NCBI GenBank assembly: GCA_002328585.1
Contig: DCUV01000060.1
Coordinates: 62,001-126,000 of the forward strand
Direction: 5' to 3'
Length of the DNA: 64,000 nt
Origin: Spirochaetia bacterium UBA2205
GTDB taxonomy: Bacteria > Spirochaetota > UBA4802 > UB4802
Position 1 is the stretch's first letter; each line of letters opens with the position of its first letter. The translations under genes and the position numbers were made by a program. The notes under the pieces were generated by a model. It was not told the origin of the DNA. It ran no database searches and saw only the letters and a program-made list of their open reading frames with translations. Shown in pieces: positions 34,280 to 43,424 of the stretch.

Positions 34280-35047
34280 ATGTCAGATGCAGTTTTATTA
34301 GAACAAAAAGGAATGGTTGCAATTTTAACTATCAACAAACCCAAAGCAAACCAGTTGAGTCATGATGTTTTTGAAACAATGCGTAAATATCTTGATACGC
34401 TGGAAATTGATAAAAACATCCGTGTGCTTGTTATTACTGGTTCAGGTGATAAAATATTTTGCGCTGGTGCCGACTTATCACAGGGCTTTGGTGATTTCAG
34501 TGCCGTTGATTTTTTAAAGCGTGGTCAGGATATATGGAATAAGATAGAGGACTACCCTAAACCAGTCATTGCTGCAATAAATGGTCATGCATTGGGGGGC
34601 GGATGTGAACTGTCAATGGCATGCCATATACGAATAATGAAAAAAGGTGCTCGTATTGGTTTAACGGAAACAAATCTGGGGATAATGCCTGGGTATGGTG
34701 GGACACTCCGTTTGCCGCGCCTTGTTGGACGTGCTAAAGCCCTTGAAATGATACTTTTTGGAAAACAGTTAGAGGCAGAAGAAGCTTTAGCGTTGGGTCT
34801 GGTACACAGGGTATGTGATGAAGGATATATGGATGAGGTGATGAAATTTGCGGAAGAATTATCTACACGTCCTCCATTGTCAATTAAGGCAGTATTAAAA
34901 GTTATGTCTGCCGGTCCTTCTATGTCACCTGAAATGTATTTAAAGATGGAAAGAGAAGAATTAGCTAAATTATTTACCACGAAAGATTGCATGGAAGGGA
35001 TGATGGCTTTTGCTCAAAAGCGAAAACCAGAATTCAAAGGTGAATAG
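34280..35047 (+). CDS. Enoyl-CoA hydratase/isomerase
   Basis: 255-aa crotonase. Oxyanion-hole loops CAGADLSQG (near residue 62) and INGHALGGGCELSMACHIRI (near 105), followed by IGLTETNLGIMPGYGGTLRLPRLVG with the first catalytic Glu (TET) and the usual Pro-Gly region. Adds water to enoyl-CoA, the second step of beta-oxidation. It is the last gene before a strong terminator. AGGAGGTAGGTA stands before the ATG, 10 bp after the previous stop. Confidence 0.95.
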   Translation: MSDAVLLEQKGMVAILTINKPKANQLSHDVFETMRKYLDTLEIDKNIRVLVITGSGDKIFCAGADLSQGFGDFSAVDFLKRGQDIWNKIEDYPKPVIAAINGHALGGGCELSMACHIRIMKKGARIGLTETNLGIMPGYGGTLRLPRLVGRAKALEMILFGKQLEAEEALALGLVHRVCDEGYMDEVMKFAEELSTRPPLSIKAVLKVMSAGPSMSPEMYLKMEREELAKLFTTKDCMEGMMAFAQKRKPEFKGE

Positions 35048-35078
35048 ATAGAGAGCTATAAAGAACCTCCTGCTTATG

Positions 35079-35109
35079 AAAACCTCACATTGTTTTGTGA
35101 GGTTTTTTT
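35079..35109 (+). terminator. Rho-independent terminator of the beta-oxidation operon
   Basis: AAAACCTCACA / TGTGAGGTTTT, an 11-bp stem with a 6-base loop, followed by TTT and a C. It is placed 31 bp after the enoyl-CoA hydratase stop. Confidence 0.9.
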
Positions 35110-35160
35110 CTTGTTTTTAGAATTGCATTATTATAGTATGGCAAATGATGATATATTCAT

Positions 35161-35198
35161 CTATTAATATTAATATTTTGCAATAATAATATTAATAG
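35161..35198. promoter_or_regulatory. Inverted repeat upstream of the second TetR gene
   Basis: CTATTAATATTA and its reverse complement, 12-bp perfect arms with a 14-base gap; symmetry extends outward imperfectly (ATATATTC on both sides). It is about 90 bp before the TetR start and could be its operator. AT-only half sites lower the confidence. Confidence 0.45.
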
Positions 35199-35289
35199 AT
35201 AAAAGAATATATAAGCTTTAGTTTTTGCTACCATTGTGGGTATAGAATAATGGTATATTATTTTTTTGTTAAACTTTGAGGAGTGTACA

Positions 35290-35883
35290 ATGGCTGGTAC
35301 AGGTGTTAGAGAAAATGGCAAACAAAGAAGATTAATTATGGAAAAGTCTCAGGTTCTTTTCTGGGAAAAGGGGTATGCCGAAACAAGTATGAAAGATATT
35401 GCTAATGAATGTGGTTTCAGACCGGCAAATATATACAATTTTTTTGCAAGTAAAGAAGAGATACTTTTTTCTATTTTAAAAGAAGAGATGGAAGAAATTG
35501 TAAATCCCATACGGTTTCTGGAATATGAAGAAAACGATCCTTTACAACAATTACGCTTTCTTATAGAAATCCACGTAAAAATTACTTTAGGAGAGAAAAG
35601 AGCTTCCAAATTATTATTTGATACAGAACTCAGGAATCTTTCAGCAGAAAGAAGAAAAGTAATATTAGATTTACGCGATGATTATAACAGAATAGGATAT
35701 GCAATACTGAAAAGAGGTATTCATAAAGGTTTGTTTAAAGCTATGGATGAAAAGATTGCATTAAATCTAATTGCTTCAATGATTGTTAGAACACGCTTAT
35801 GGTTTTCCCCTGAAGATTGGATGACAATTGAAGATTTAATAGAATTTATTTTTCAATTTGCTCTTAAAGGGCTTTCAAGGTAA
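35290..35883 (+). CDS. TetR-family regulator, second
   Basis: 197 aa. HTH: KQRRLIMEKSQVLFWEKGYAETSMKDIANECGFRPANIYNFFASKEEIL. The C-terminal half (residues 70-197) is the ligand and dimer domain. The start is ATG 35290 with GAGGAG; the longer frame opens with TTG. It follows the beta-oxidation terminator, so it is separately expressed. It may control a different set than the first TetR, for example the ligase or flavoenzyme genes with other palindromes. The next gene begins 14 bp later. Confidence 0.88.
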   Translation: MAGTGVRENGKQRRLIMEKSQVLFWEKGYAETSMKDIANECGFRPANIYNFFASKEEILFSILKEEMEEIVNPIRFLEYEENDPLQQLRFLIEIHVKITLGEKRASKLLFDTELRNLSAERRKVILDLRDDYNRIGYAILKRGIHKGLFKAMDEKIALNLIASMIVRTRLWFSPEDWMTIEDLIEFIFQFALKGLSR

Positions 35884-35896
35884 CTATAATTTTTTT

Positions 35897-36217
35897 ATGG
35901 TAAAAAAAGAATGTATACGTTGTGGTGCATGTTGTTTTGTCGATATGGTTGCTTATGCAACAGCTGAAGATTTTTTACGCTGGGAAAAAGAAGAAAGATA
36001 TGATATACTTCATATAATAGAAAATGAAAACAGTATATGGGCAGGAGATCATTTAATATCAACGCGTGATGGACATTTGATTGGACGATGTCCATTTTTG
36101 ATAATGGAAGACAATGGGTTATATAGCTGCATGATTTATGATACAAGACCTGCTGTATGCAAGGATTTTGAACCTGGTGTTTCTATAATGTGCCCACTGT
36201 TTACATTAAAAGAATAA
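35897..36217 (+). CDS. YkgJ-type Cys-cluster protein, short form
   Basis: 106 aa from ATG 35897. Motif CIRCGACCF (CxxCGxCC) at the front, then CPFLIMEDNGLYSCMIYDTRPAVCKDFEPG and a last CP. This is the second member of this putative metal-binding family in the window; the first lies near 10 kb. No SD is seen before this ATG, so it may be coupled to the TetR gene (14-bp gap). The function is unknown. Confidence 0.75.
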   Translation: MVKKECIRCGACCFVDMVAYATAEDFLRWEKEERYDILHIIENENSIWAGDHLISTRDGHLIGRCPFLIMEDNGLYSCMIYDTRPAVCKDFEPGVSIMCPLFTLKE

Positions 36218-36252
36218 TAAATTGCCATTCAATAACTGATCAGGATAAAAAA

Positions 36253-37191
36253 ATGAATAAAAACTGGGCTGTTTCCATAATTATAGTAAATGGATTAATT
36301 TTTTTAATTCAATTGTTATTACGTAATGTCTTTGTTCCATATGATATTGCCGGGAATGTTGTATCAATTGATATTGCAACGTATTATCTGGGGCTAATTC
36401 CTCAATTGGTAGTTGAAAAATTATATATATGGCAAATTATTTCTTATATGTTTTTGCATAGCACATCAAGTTTTGCTCATATCCTTTTTAATATGTATGC
36501 GGTATTTATTTTTGGTATGCCTGTTGAACGATTATGGGGTAGTAAAAAATTTATTATATATTTTTTAATATGTGGTATAGGGGCTGGCGTAGCGATTTTT
36601 GCGATAGCCCTCATTACTGGTGGCATGGGATATTATATACCTACAATCGGAGCATCAGGTGCTGTTTTTGGATTACTTTTAGCATTTGGAGTATTATTCC
36701 CGAATGTTGAGATATTACTCTTTTTCATTATTCCGATTAGAGCAAGGACATTGGTCATACTTTATGGAGGATTGGAATTATTTTTAGAATTATCAGGAGG
36801 GGCAGACAATATTTCACATATTGGCCATTTAGGAGGGCTTGCAACAGGTATTCTCTATTTTATTGTTACTCGTAAGCATGCTATCCGTTATAAAACAAAA
36901 GGATTTGTTGCAGCACAGATGAAAAAAGAAGCTATCCCTAATGAACCGGATATGAATTATAAAAGGGAAGCAGAATTACAAAGAGCAATTGTAAAAAAAC
37001 TTAGGGAGCATGGAGTTGAAAGTTTAAATGATGATGAAGTCCAATACATACACTATAAAGAGATAATGATTGATATAGAGGAAGAGGATGTAACCTGTGA
37101 TTTGCAAATATTTTTAGATGACAATTGTAACGGTTGTGGGAACAGAGATGCATGTTTCATAAAAATTGTGAAATCCTTTAAGAAAGAATAG
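36253..37191 (+). CDS. Rhomboid-family intramembrane serine protease with Cys-rich tail
   Basis: 312 aa. Six membrane helices in residues 5-215: WQIISYMFLHSTSSFAHILFNMYAVFIFG (His/Asn region), GASGAVFGLLLAFG with the nucleophile Ser, and ISHIGHLGGLATGIL with the catalytic His. The last 95 residues form a soluble extension with DDEVQYIHYKEIMIDIEEEDVTC and a cluster CNGCGNRDAC that looks like a small metal site, not part of the ordinary rhomboid fold. Start ATG 36253 (CAGGATAAAAAA upstream); a longer frame overlaps the preceding gene. Confidence 0.88.
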   Translation: MNKNWAVSIIIVNGLIFLIQLLLRNVFVPYDIAGNVVSIDIATYYLGLIPQLVVEKLYIWQIISYMFLHSTSSFAHILFNMYAVFIFGMPVERLWGSKKFIIYFLICGIGAGVAIFAIALITGGMGYYIPTIGASGAVFGLLLAFGVLFPNVEILLFFIIPIRARTLVILYGGLELFLELSGGADNISHIGHLGGLATGILYFIVTRKHAIRYKTKGFVAAQMKKEAIPNEPDMNYKREAELQRAIVKKLREHGVESLNDDEVQYIHYKEIMIDIEEEDVTCDLQIFLDDNCNGCGNRDACFIKIVKSFKKE

Positions 37192-37378
37192 AATACACCA
37201 ATAAAATGATTTTGATAATGTAAAATTAATCTTTACAACAAAGTTGTAGTATACTAACAATGTACAAGTTTTAAAAATTAATATTTATATAAAGATTCTT
37301 CTTGCTGAATAATGTAAAAAATATGATTATCATTTTTGTAATGATAATAACAAAATTTTATTAGAAGGGAGAATTGCA

Positions 37379-40093
37379 ATGACAAAACGCGTATATCTGT
37401 TTGGTGGTAATGTTACTGAAGGTACTGCTGACATGAAAAACTTATTGGGTGGTAAGGGCGCAAACCTGGCAGAAATGGCAAGAATTGGAATACCGGTGCC
37501 GGCAGGCTTTACAATTACTACAGAAGTATGTAATGAATATTATAAAAACAATCAAAAATTGCCGGAAAGTTTAAAAGAAGAGGTTACGACAGCATTACAT
37601 AAGGTTGAAGGGATAATGGGTGCTAAGTTTGGCGATCATTCCAATTCCTTGTTGGTGTCGGTTCGTTCTGGTGCACGTGCTTCAATGCCTGGAATGATGG
37701 ATACTATTTTAAATCTGGGTATTAATGAGGATGTCATAAAAGGTCTTGTGAAAAAGACAGGAAATGAACGTTTTGCATGGGATTCATACCGCAGATTTAT
37801 TCAAATGTATGGAGATGTTGTTTTAGGACTTAAACCAGGAAATAAAGATGAACATGATCCATTTGAAGTTATAATGGATGAATTAAAGGAAAAAAGGAAA
37901 GTAAAAAACGACCTGGATTTAACTATTGATGATTTAAAAGAGCTTGTTACACGCTTTAAAAAACTTATACAGGAAAAACTTAAAGTGACCTTTCCTGATG
38001 ATCCTTATGAACAACTTTGGGGAGCTATAGGTGCTGTATTACGATCGTGGAACAATGAACGTGCAATACTCTATCGAAAGATGAATAATATTGATGATAG
38101 CTGGGGTACTGCTGTTAATGTGCAGGCAATGGTGTTTGGTAATATGGGGAATGATTGTGCAACAGGTGTTGCATTTACAAGGAATCCAGCAACAGGAGCG
38201 AAAGAATTTTTTGGTGAATATTTAATTAACGCTCAAGGTGAGGACGTAGTAGCTGGTATAAGGACACCACAGCAGATAACACTTGAAGGTTCACGACGTT
38301 GGGCACGGGAAAATAGCATCTCTGAAGATGAACGTAAGAATAAATATCCTTCACTTGAGGAGTACATGCCCGAAGCATATAACGATCTTGTTAATGTTTA
38401 TAAGACGTTGGAAAAACATTATCGTGATATGCAAGATATAGAATTTACTATACAAAATAAGAAATTGTGGATGTTGCAAACACGTAATGGCAAAAGAACA
38501 GCTCGCGCGGCTATCAATATTGCAGTTGATATGGTTGAAGAAGGTTTAATTACAAAAGACGAGGCAGTACTAAGAGTTGATCCTCAATCATTAGATCAGC
38601 TATTACATCCAACATTTGATCCAAAAGCTCAGCGTAAAGTGATTGCTAAAGGTCTCCCTGCGTCACCAGGGGCGGCAACAGGGAAAATTGTATTCAATGC
38701 TGAAGATGCACATGATTGGAAGGGGCGTGGTGAAAAGGTTATTTTGGTAAGAATAGAAACCTCTCCGGAGGATCTTAAGGGAATGAATGCCGCAGAAGGG
38801 ATTTTAACAGCTCGAGGTGGAATGACTTCTCATGCTGCAGTAGTAGCTAGAGGTATGGGTAAATGCTGTGTGTCAGGGTGCGGAATGCTGGATATAGATT
38901 ATACTAAACGGCAGATAAAATTTGATACTACAATTCTTAAAGAAGGAGATTATATCTCAATTGATGGTTCAACAGGCGAAGTGATGCTTGGGAAAGTTGC
39001 TACTATGGAACCTGAAGTAACAGGAAAATTTGGTACTATTATGCAGTGGGCGGATGAAATAAGGAAATTAAAGGTAAGAACAAACGCAGATACTCCGCAT
39101 GATGCCAGGGTGGCTCGAAATTTTGGGGCTGAAGGAATTGGACTTTGTCGTACGGAGCATATGTTCTTTGAAGGTGATAGAATAAGAGCTGTTCGTGAAA
39201 TGATATTGGCTCCTACCTATGAAGGCAGAAAGAAAGCTCTTGATAAATTATTGCCAATACAACGTGAAGATTTTTATGGTATATTTAAAGCTATGGAAGG
39301 CCTTGGCGTAACAATACGTTTACTTGATCCACCGCTACATGAGTTTTTACCTCAGGATATAGAAACACAGAAAGAGATGGCAAAAGAATTAGGTGTTACG
39401 GTTGATGATGTAAAAGCAAAAGTTGAAGAACTCCATGAATTTAATCCAATGTTAGGACATAGAGGGTGCCGTTTAGGTATAACCTTCCCTGAAATCACTG
39501 AAATGCAATCACGTGCAATATTTGAAGCAGCATGCCAGCTGGTAAAAGAAGGTATTGATGTTAAACCGGAAGTTATGGTTCCTTTAGTTGGACATGTTAA
39601 TGAACTTATCATGCAAAAGGAAATCATAATAAAAACGGCTGAAGTCGTTATGAAAGAAATGGGAGTAACAGTTAAATACATGATTGGGACAATGATAGAA
39701 GTTCCACGAGCTGCTGTAACAGCTGATGAAATTGCACAAGTTGCTGAATTTTTTTCGTTTGGAACAAATGACTTAACCCAGATGACCTTTGGATTTAGCC
39801 GTGATGATGCTGGAAAATTTTTAAAAGAATATGTTGATAAGAAGATATTATCTAATGATCCATTCAGGGTTATTGATCGTGATGGTGTAGGACAGTTAAT
39901 AAAAATGGCATGTGAAAAAGGCCGTTCAGTGAATCCAAACCTAAAATTAGGTATTTGCGGGGAGCATGGTGGTGAACCAAGTTCCGTTGAGTTTTGTCAT
40001 ATGGTTGGTCTTAATTATGTAAGCTGTTCACCTTTTAGAGTTCCCATTGCACGGTTAGCTGCAGCTCATGCTGCTATCCGTTTTCCAAAATGA
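37379..40093 (+). CDS. ppdK: Pyruvate, phosphate dikinase
   Basis: Interconverts pyruvate + ATP + Pi and PEP + AMP + PPi. 904 aa. N-terminal ATP-grasp ([50 protein letters not shown]), central swivelling domain [21 protein letters not shown] with the phosphorylated His near residue 480, and the C-terminal PEP-binding barrel ([50 protein letters not shown]). All are full length. Anaerobes use it in PPi-linked glycolysis. AGAAGGGAGAATTGCA precedes the ATG. A 15-bp hairpin follows the stop. Confidence 0.98.
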   Translation: MTKRVYLFGGNVTEGTADMKNLLGGKGANLAEMARIGIPVPAGFTITTEVCNEYYKNNQKLPESLKEEVTTALHKVEGIMGAKFGDHSNSLLVSVRSGARASMPGMMDTILNLGINEDVIKGLVKKTGNERFAWDSYRRFIQMYGDVVLGLKPGNKDEHDPFEVIMDELKEKRKVKNDLDLTIDDLKELVTRFKKLIQEKLKVTFPDDPYEQLWGAIGAVLRSWNNERAILYRKMNNIDDSWGTAVNVQAMVFGNMGNDCATGVAFTRNPATGAKEFFGEYLINAQGEDVVAGIRTPQQITLEGSRRWARENSISEDERKNKYPSLEEYMPEAYNDLVNVYKTLEKHYRDMQDIEFTIQNKKLWMLQTRNGKRTARAAINIAVDMVEEGLITKDEAVLRVDPQSLDQLLHPTFDPKAQRKVIAKGLPASPGAATGKIVFNAEDAHDWKGRGEKVILVRIETSPEDLKGMNAAEGILTARGGMTSHAAVVARGMGKCCVSGCGMLDIDYTKRQIKFDTTILKEGDYISIDGSTGEVMLGKVATMEPEVTGKFGTIMQWADEIRKLKVRTNADTPHDARVARNFGAEGIGLCRTEHMFFEGDRIRAVREMILAPTYEGRKKALDKLLPIQREDFYGIFKAMEGLGVTIRLLDPPLHEFLPQDIETQKEMAKELGVTVDDVKAKVEELHEFNPMLGHRGCRLGITFPEITEMQSRAIFEAACQLVKEGIDVKPEVMVPLVGHVNELIMQKEIIIKTAEVVMKEMGVTVKYMIGTMIEVPRAAVTADEIAQVAEFFSFGTNDLTQMTFGFSRDDAGKFLKEYVDKKILSNDPFRVIDRDGVGQLIKMACEKGRSVNPNLKLGICGEHGGEPSSVEFCHMVGLNYVSCSPFRVPIARLAAAHAAIRFPK

Positions 40094-40102
40094 TGCTTGT
40101 AG

Positions 40103-40140
40103 AGAACGTCTATCTATGAATTACAATAGATAGACGTTCT
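40103..40140 (+). terminator. Long hairpin after ppdK
   Basis: AGAACGTCTATCTAT / ATAGATAGACGTTCT, perfect 15-bp stem with an 8-base loop, starting 9 bp after the ppdK stop. Only a weak T tail (ATTAG) follows, so it may act in mRNA processing or protection as well as in termination. Confidence 0.75.
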
Positions 40141-40167
40141 ATTAGTTTGCAGGAGGTTCAGATAACT

Positions 40168-40893
40168 ATGCGATTATTAATTGTGATAATTTTAACACTT
40201 AGTAGTATTGCACCGGCATATGCTCAATATGATAAGGCTGTAAAGCACTTTGAGCAAGGTAATTATGATGCGTCGTTAGCCGAGATAGCTTCTAATCTTG
40301 ATGTATCGCAAGATTTTGAACCAAATTCCCTCAATTATAATTTGCGTTATTTAGCTGGACATATTCATACAAAAAAAGGTAACTATGAATCCGCTTTAGC
40401 ACATTTAAAACGTTGTGCTGAAATTAAAAAAGATAGCATTGATCCAATTATTGATATTGCTTTTATATATATTGATCAAAAAAGTTTTACCGATGCTATT
40501 ATGTGGGCAAGGAAAGCTATTCAAATAAAACAATCAGCCATAGCTTATTATATATTAGGATTATCGTTTTCAGGGATTCAATCGTATTGGCAAGCAAAAG
40601 AGTATTTAGAAAAAGCTATTGCAATTGATCCTGAAATGTATTTTGCCTACAATGAATTAGGAAATGTATTAATGCGTCTGGGTAAATTAAGTCAGGCTCA
40701 AACTGCCTACTCTGCTGCGTATGCACTTTATCCCTCTTCAGCATATATATGTAATAATTTAGCACTGTGTTATGCTAAATCAGGAGATATCAAAAAAGCT
40801 AAAGAAATGATTGGTAAAGCACATACATTCGATGCATCAAATACAATCATAACGACAAATTACAATAGAATTATTAATGTAGCGAACAAATAA
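40168..40893 (+). CDS. Secreted TPR-repeat protein
   Basis: 241 aa with a signal peptide (MRLLIVIILTLSSIAPAYA) and about five tetratricopeptide repeats from residue 22 on (AVKHFEQGNYDASLAEI, YLAGHIHTKKGNYESALAHLKRC, AYYILGLSFSGIQSYWQAKEYLEKA, AYNELGNVLMRLGKLSQAQTAY, ICNNLALCYAKSGDIKKAKEMI). It probably scaffolds periplasmic proteins. The start is ATG 40168, with AGGAGG 11 bases upstream; the longer TTG frame includes that site. Confidence 0.82.
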   Translation: MRLLIVIILTLSSIAPAYAQYDKAVKHFEQGNYDASLAEIASNLDVSQDFEPNSLNYNLRYLAGHIHTKKGNYESALAHLKRCAEIKKDSIDPIIDIAFIYIDQKSFTDAIMWARKAIQIKQSAIAYYILGLSFSGIQSYWQAKEYLEKAIAIDPEMYFAYNELGNVLMRLGKLSQAQTAYSAAYALYPSSAYICNNLALCYAKSGDIKKAKEMIGKAHTFDASNTIITTNYNRIINVANK

Positions 40894-41062
40894 TTTATGT
40901 TGCAAGTGTATTACGGTGTTTATCAAATGTAATTAATAACAGGTTAGGTACTTAAGTATTTTTTATATCGTATTTCTGATAGTGAATTAATAAATAACTA
41001 TATTTATTTATATCCTGCTTTTTGTATCCAACCTATTATATAACAAAAAGAAAGAGCAATTA

Positions 41063-41842
41063 TTAGTTATAGAAAGCATATCCAGCAGAAACATGAAAAA
41101 GTAAAGAATCAATAACAGCACTTTTTTTGTTATAAAAAATTTGATGAGTTTGTGGATTTTCTGCATTGGGGGTAGAAGAAAATGTTATATTATTACGAAT
41201 CCATTCCCCGCCAAGTTGTATAACAAGGCCACCACTAAAAAATATGCTTAACAGTAAATCAACACCATAGGTTAAGCTGGTAAATTGTTCTGAAGGTGGG
41301 CTGTCATAACCATCCAGTAGTTCTTTTGCTATAGGAGTGGGATTATATTGCGAAAATGCTATACCAATTAAAGGAGACAGGGCTATATCCCATGGTTTCC
41401 GAGATGTTATATGAAAAGACGGACCTAAATAGATAGAGTAATCACTATATAATGTTTTTTTCCATGATTTATAGTCAGAACCAAAATTTGTGTTTTGTAT
41501 TATTATAGACCTTCTTAATTTAGAACGGATACCTATGTAATCTTCAGGCATATATTCGCCAGAAATTGTTATTCCAAATGCCAGATGGGAAAGATAGATG
41601 AGCTTTGAAGTGTCTGGTGTAAGTTGATACGATGATTTTTTTGTGAATTTTTCTTCTGCTGATATAAGATTGCCATATGGCATACCAATTGAAACAGCAC
41701 CAAGTATAAGAAGCTGATCCTTATGCATTCCTTCGGGAGGTTTATCCAATTCATCAAATTCGGATGAAAATAAATTGGAAAATGGTACAGCTATAAATAA
41801 AAAAAACAATGAATAAAAAAAAGTTATTAATAAATATTTCAT
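41063..41842 (-). CDS. Outer-membrane beta-barrel protein, unknown
   Basis: 259 aa with a signal peptide (MKYLLITFFYSLFFLFIAVPFSNLFS). The mature part shows alternating strands (LAFGITISGEYM, YIGIRSKLRRSIII, YSIYLGPSFHIT, IALSPLIGIAFSQY, LLLSIFFSGGLVIQLGGEWI) and ends LLFHVSAGYAFYN, a barrel-like terminal strand. It overlaps the preceding lipoprotein gene by four bases (ATGA), so the two are one unit. I do not recognise a family. Confidence 0.65.
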   Translation of the reverse strand: MKYLLITFFYSLFFLFIAVPFSNLFSSEFDELDKPPEGMHKDQLLILGAVSIGMPYGNLISAEEKFTKKSSYQLTPDTSKLIYLSHLAFGITISGEYMPEDYIGIRSKLRRSIIIQNTNFGSDYKSWKKTLYSDYSIYLGPSFHITSRKPWDIALSPLIGIAFSQYNPTPIAKELLDGYDSPPSEQFTSLTYGVDLLLSIFFSGGLVIQLGGEWIRNNITFSSTPNAENPQTHQIFYNKKSAVIDSLLFHVSAGYAFYN

Positions 41843-42459
41843 TTATTTTTATCATTTTCCATAATGACTAGTATTTTTTTAACCAGTTGCTTTGATAGAT
41901 CATCATATTGTGAACTTTCAACTAATATATCATTGGTGTCCCAGATTAATGTAAGTCCACAACAGTATTGTGCTCTATAGCGCCAATCCCATGCTATGCC
42001 TGGTTCCTTACGCACTGTCAGAAGAATCTCGCCATTTTCAGTATTAATAGCTTTGAGAGTAAATGTATCAATACAGTTAGGTTCATATTTATTTTTACGA
42101 TATGCATGGAGTGCTGTACCTCGACCGATTATTATTACATCAGCACCAAATAATTTTCCTAATTTTATAGCCTGTTTTTCGTCAATTAATCCGGAAGCCT
42201 GCAATTGCTGTTCCTGCAATATTTTTTCAATTGCTTCTCTTTCAATTGTTGCTACCTTGCCACTTTTAAAAAATTGATGGGAGATAGCATCGGCAAATTC
42301 ATTGCCCCAATCAGCTCCGGTTATCTCAAAGGGTAAAACTGCAACACGCTTCATTCTTTTTTGAATGATCTGTTTATTGGTATATGCTACATCTATGCTG
42401 GTACATGAAAATAAAGAAATTAAAAGTATTAAGCTAATAAATTGTAATTTTTTCATCAT
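41839..42459 (-). CDS. CsgG/TolB-N-like lipoprotein
   Basis: 206 aa. Lipobox LISLFSC with the lipidated Cys19. The domain RVAVLPFEITGADWGNEFADAISHQFFKSGKVATIEREAIEKILQEQQLQASGLIDEKQAIKLGKLFGADVIIIGRGTAL has the pattern of the CsgG N-terminal/DUF799-like fold, in which lipoproteins build outer-membrane secretion pores or bind peptidoglycan partners. The C-terminal part is short for a real CsgG pore. With the barrel protein coupled downstream, an envelope assembly or export role is plausible but not shown. Confidence 0.75.
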   Translation of the reverse strand: MMKKLQFISLILLISLFSCTSIDVAYTNKQIIQKRMKRVAVLPFEITGADWGNEFADAISHQFFKSGKVATIEREAIEKILQEQQLQASGLIDEKQAIKLGKLFGADVIIIGRGTALHAYRKNKYEPNCIDTFTLKAINTENGEILLTVRKEPGIAWDWRYRAQYCCGLTLIWDTNDILVESSQYDDLSKQLVKKILVIMENDKNK

Positions 42460-42650
42460 AGAACCTTTTGAATTATTTAAATAAATTTATAAATTATTTA
42501 ATTATATCATTTGAATGTAAATTTTGGCAAATATTATTTTATCAGATTATTAATTATTAATATACAATTTACTTGATTCCTTTTTATTGTAAGATTCAGC
42601 ATTAAAACCGATTATAATTATAATAGTATAATAAAAAATACAAATATGAA

Positions 42651-43421
42651 ATGGTTATGATAGATTTGAGTATTAAAATAAAATGCCATACTTTCAAATA
42701 TATTAGTGTTGCAACCATTATAGGTCTTATAATTTTAATTTCGTCATGTACTAACAGGCAAATAACTAACAATTATAACAATCCAGTAATATCTTTTTTT
42801 TCACATTATGTATGCGATATGCAAAATGCAACTAAAATTATTATCAAATATGAACTTATTTCCAATTTGACCCATCTGCTTATAATGGATAATGGTGGGA
42901 ATAAATATTACTTACTGGAACATGAACATATTACCGAAATGCTCAATAATGTTACCCATAAGCTTTATGATGATCTTATAATTACTAATAATATCTATCA
43001 GGTTGTTTACTCCATGCAAAATAAAAATTATTATGGACGCAGAATATTTGATATATCACCTCTATTACAGCAATGTTTAATGAAATGTAATTATAAGGAT
43101 ATATCTATCTATGAACCATCTGAATATCCTGTGATGTCAGGAAATTTTAACTTTTGTGTTGTTTATCCTATTACGTCTAACGAAAGAAATAAAGGTTTTC
43201 TTATCGGATTTATTAATCAAATCAAGCTTTATGATGTTTTACCAGAAGATGCAATAATTGTGGATAAATACGGAATGGTTATAATAAAACCTGAGAAGAG
43301 TATTGTAAACACTATACCCATACCTGATTTACAAAATAATTATGGTACATTTGAACAAAAGCAATATTCAATCATGGAGGTTAAATATAAAAATATTGAA
43401 TGGTATTTGTTATCTCCTTAA
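42651..43421 (+). CDS. Lipoprotein with Cache-like sensory domain, unknown
   Basis: 256 aa. The signal ends in a lipobox (LIILISSC, Cys at about 33). The rest alternates strands and helices. The segment GFLIGFINQIKLYDVLPEDAIIVDKYGMVIIKPEKS is close to the second half of an extracellular Cache domain (..D..G.II..P). No kinase, GGDEF or chemotaxis output follows, so it would be a stand-alone ligand-binding lipoprotein. No SD is clear before the ATG (42651 or 42657). It is convergent with the malic-like gene, 3 bases apart. Confidence 0.55.
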   Translation: MVMIDLSIKIKCHTFKYISVATIIGLIILISSCTNRQITNNYNNPVISFFSHYVCDMQNATKIIIKYELISNLTHLLIMDNGGNKYYLLEHEHITEMLNNVTHKLYDDLIITNNIYQVVYSMQNKNYYGRRIFDISPLLQQCLMKCNYKDISIYEPSEYPVMSGNFNFCVVYPITSNERNKGFLIGFINQIKLYDVLPEDAIIVDKYGMVIIKPEKSIVNTIPIPDLQNNYGTFEQKQYSIMEVKYKNIEWYLLSP

Positions 43422-43424
43422 CGG

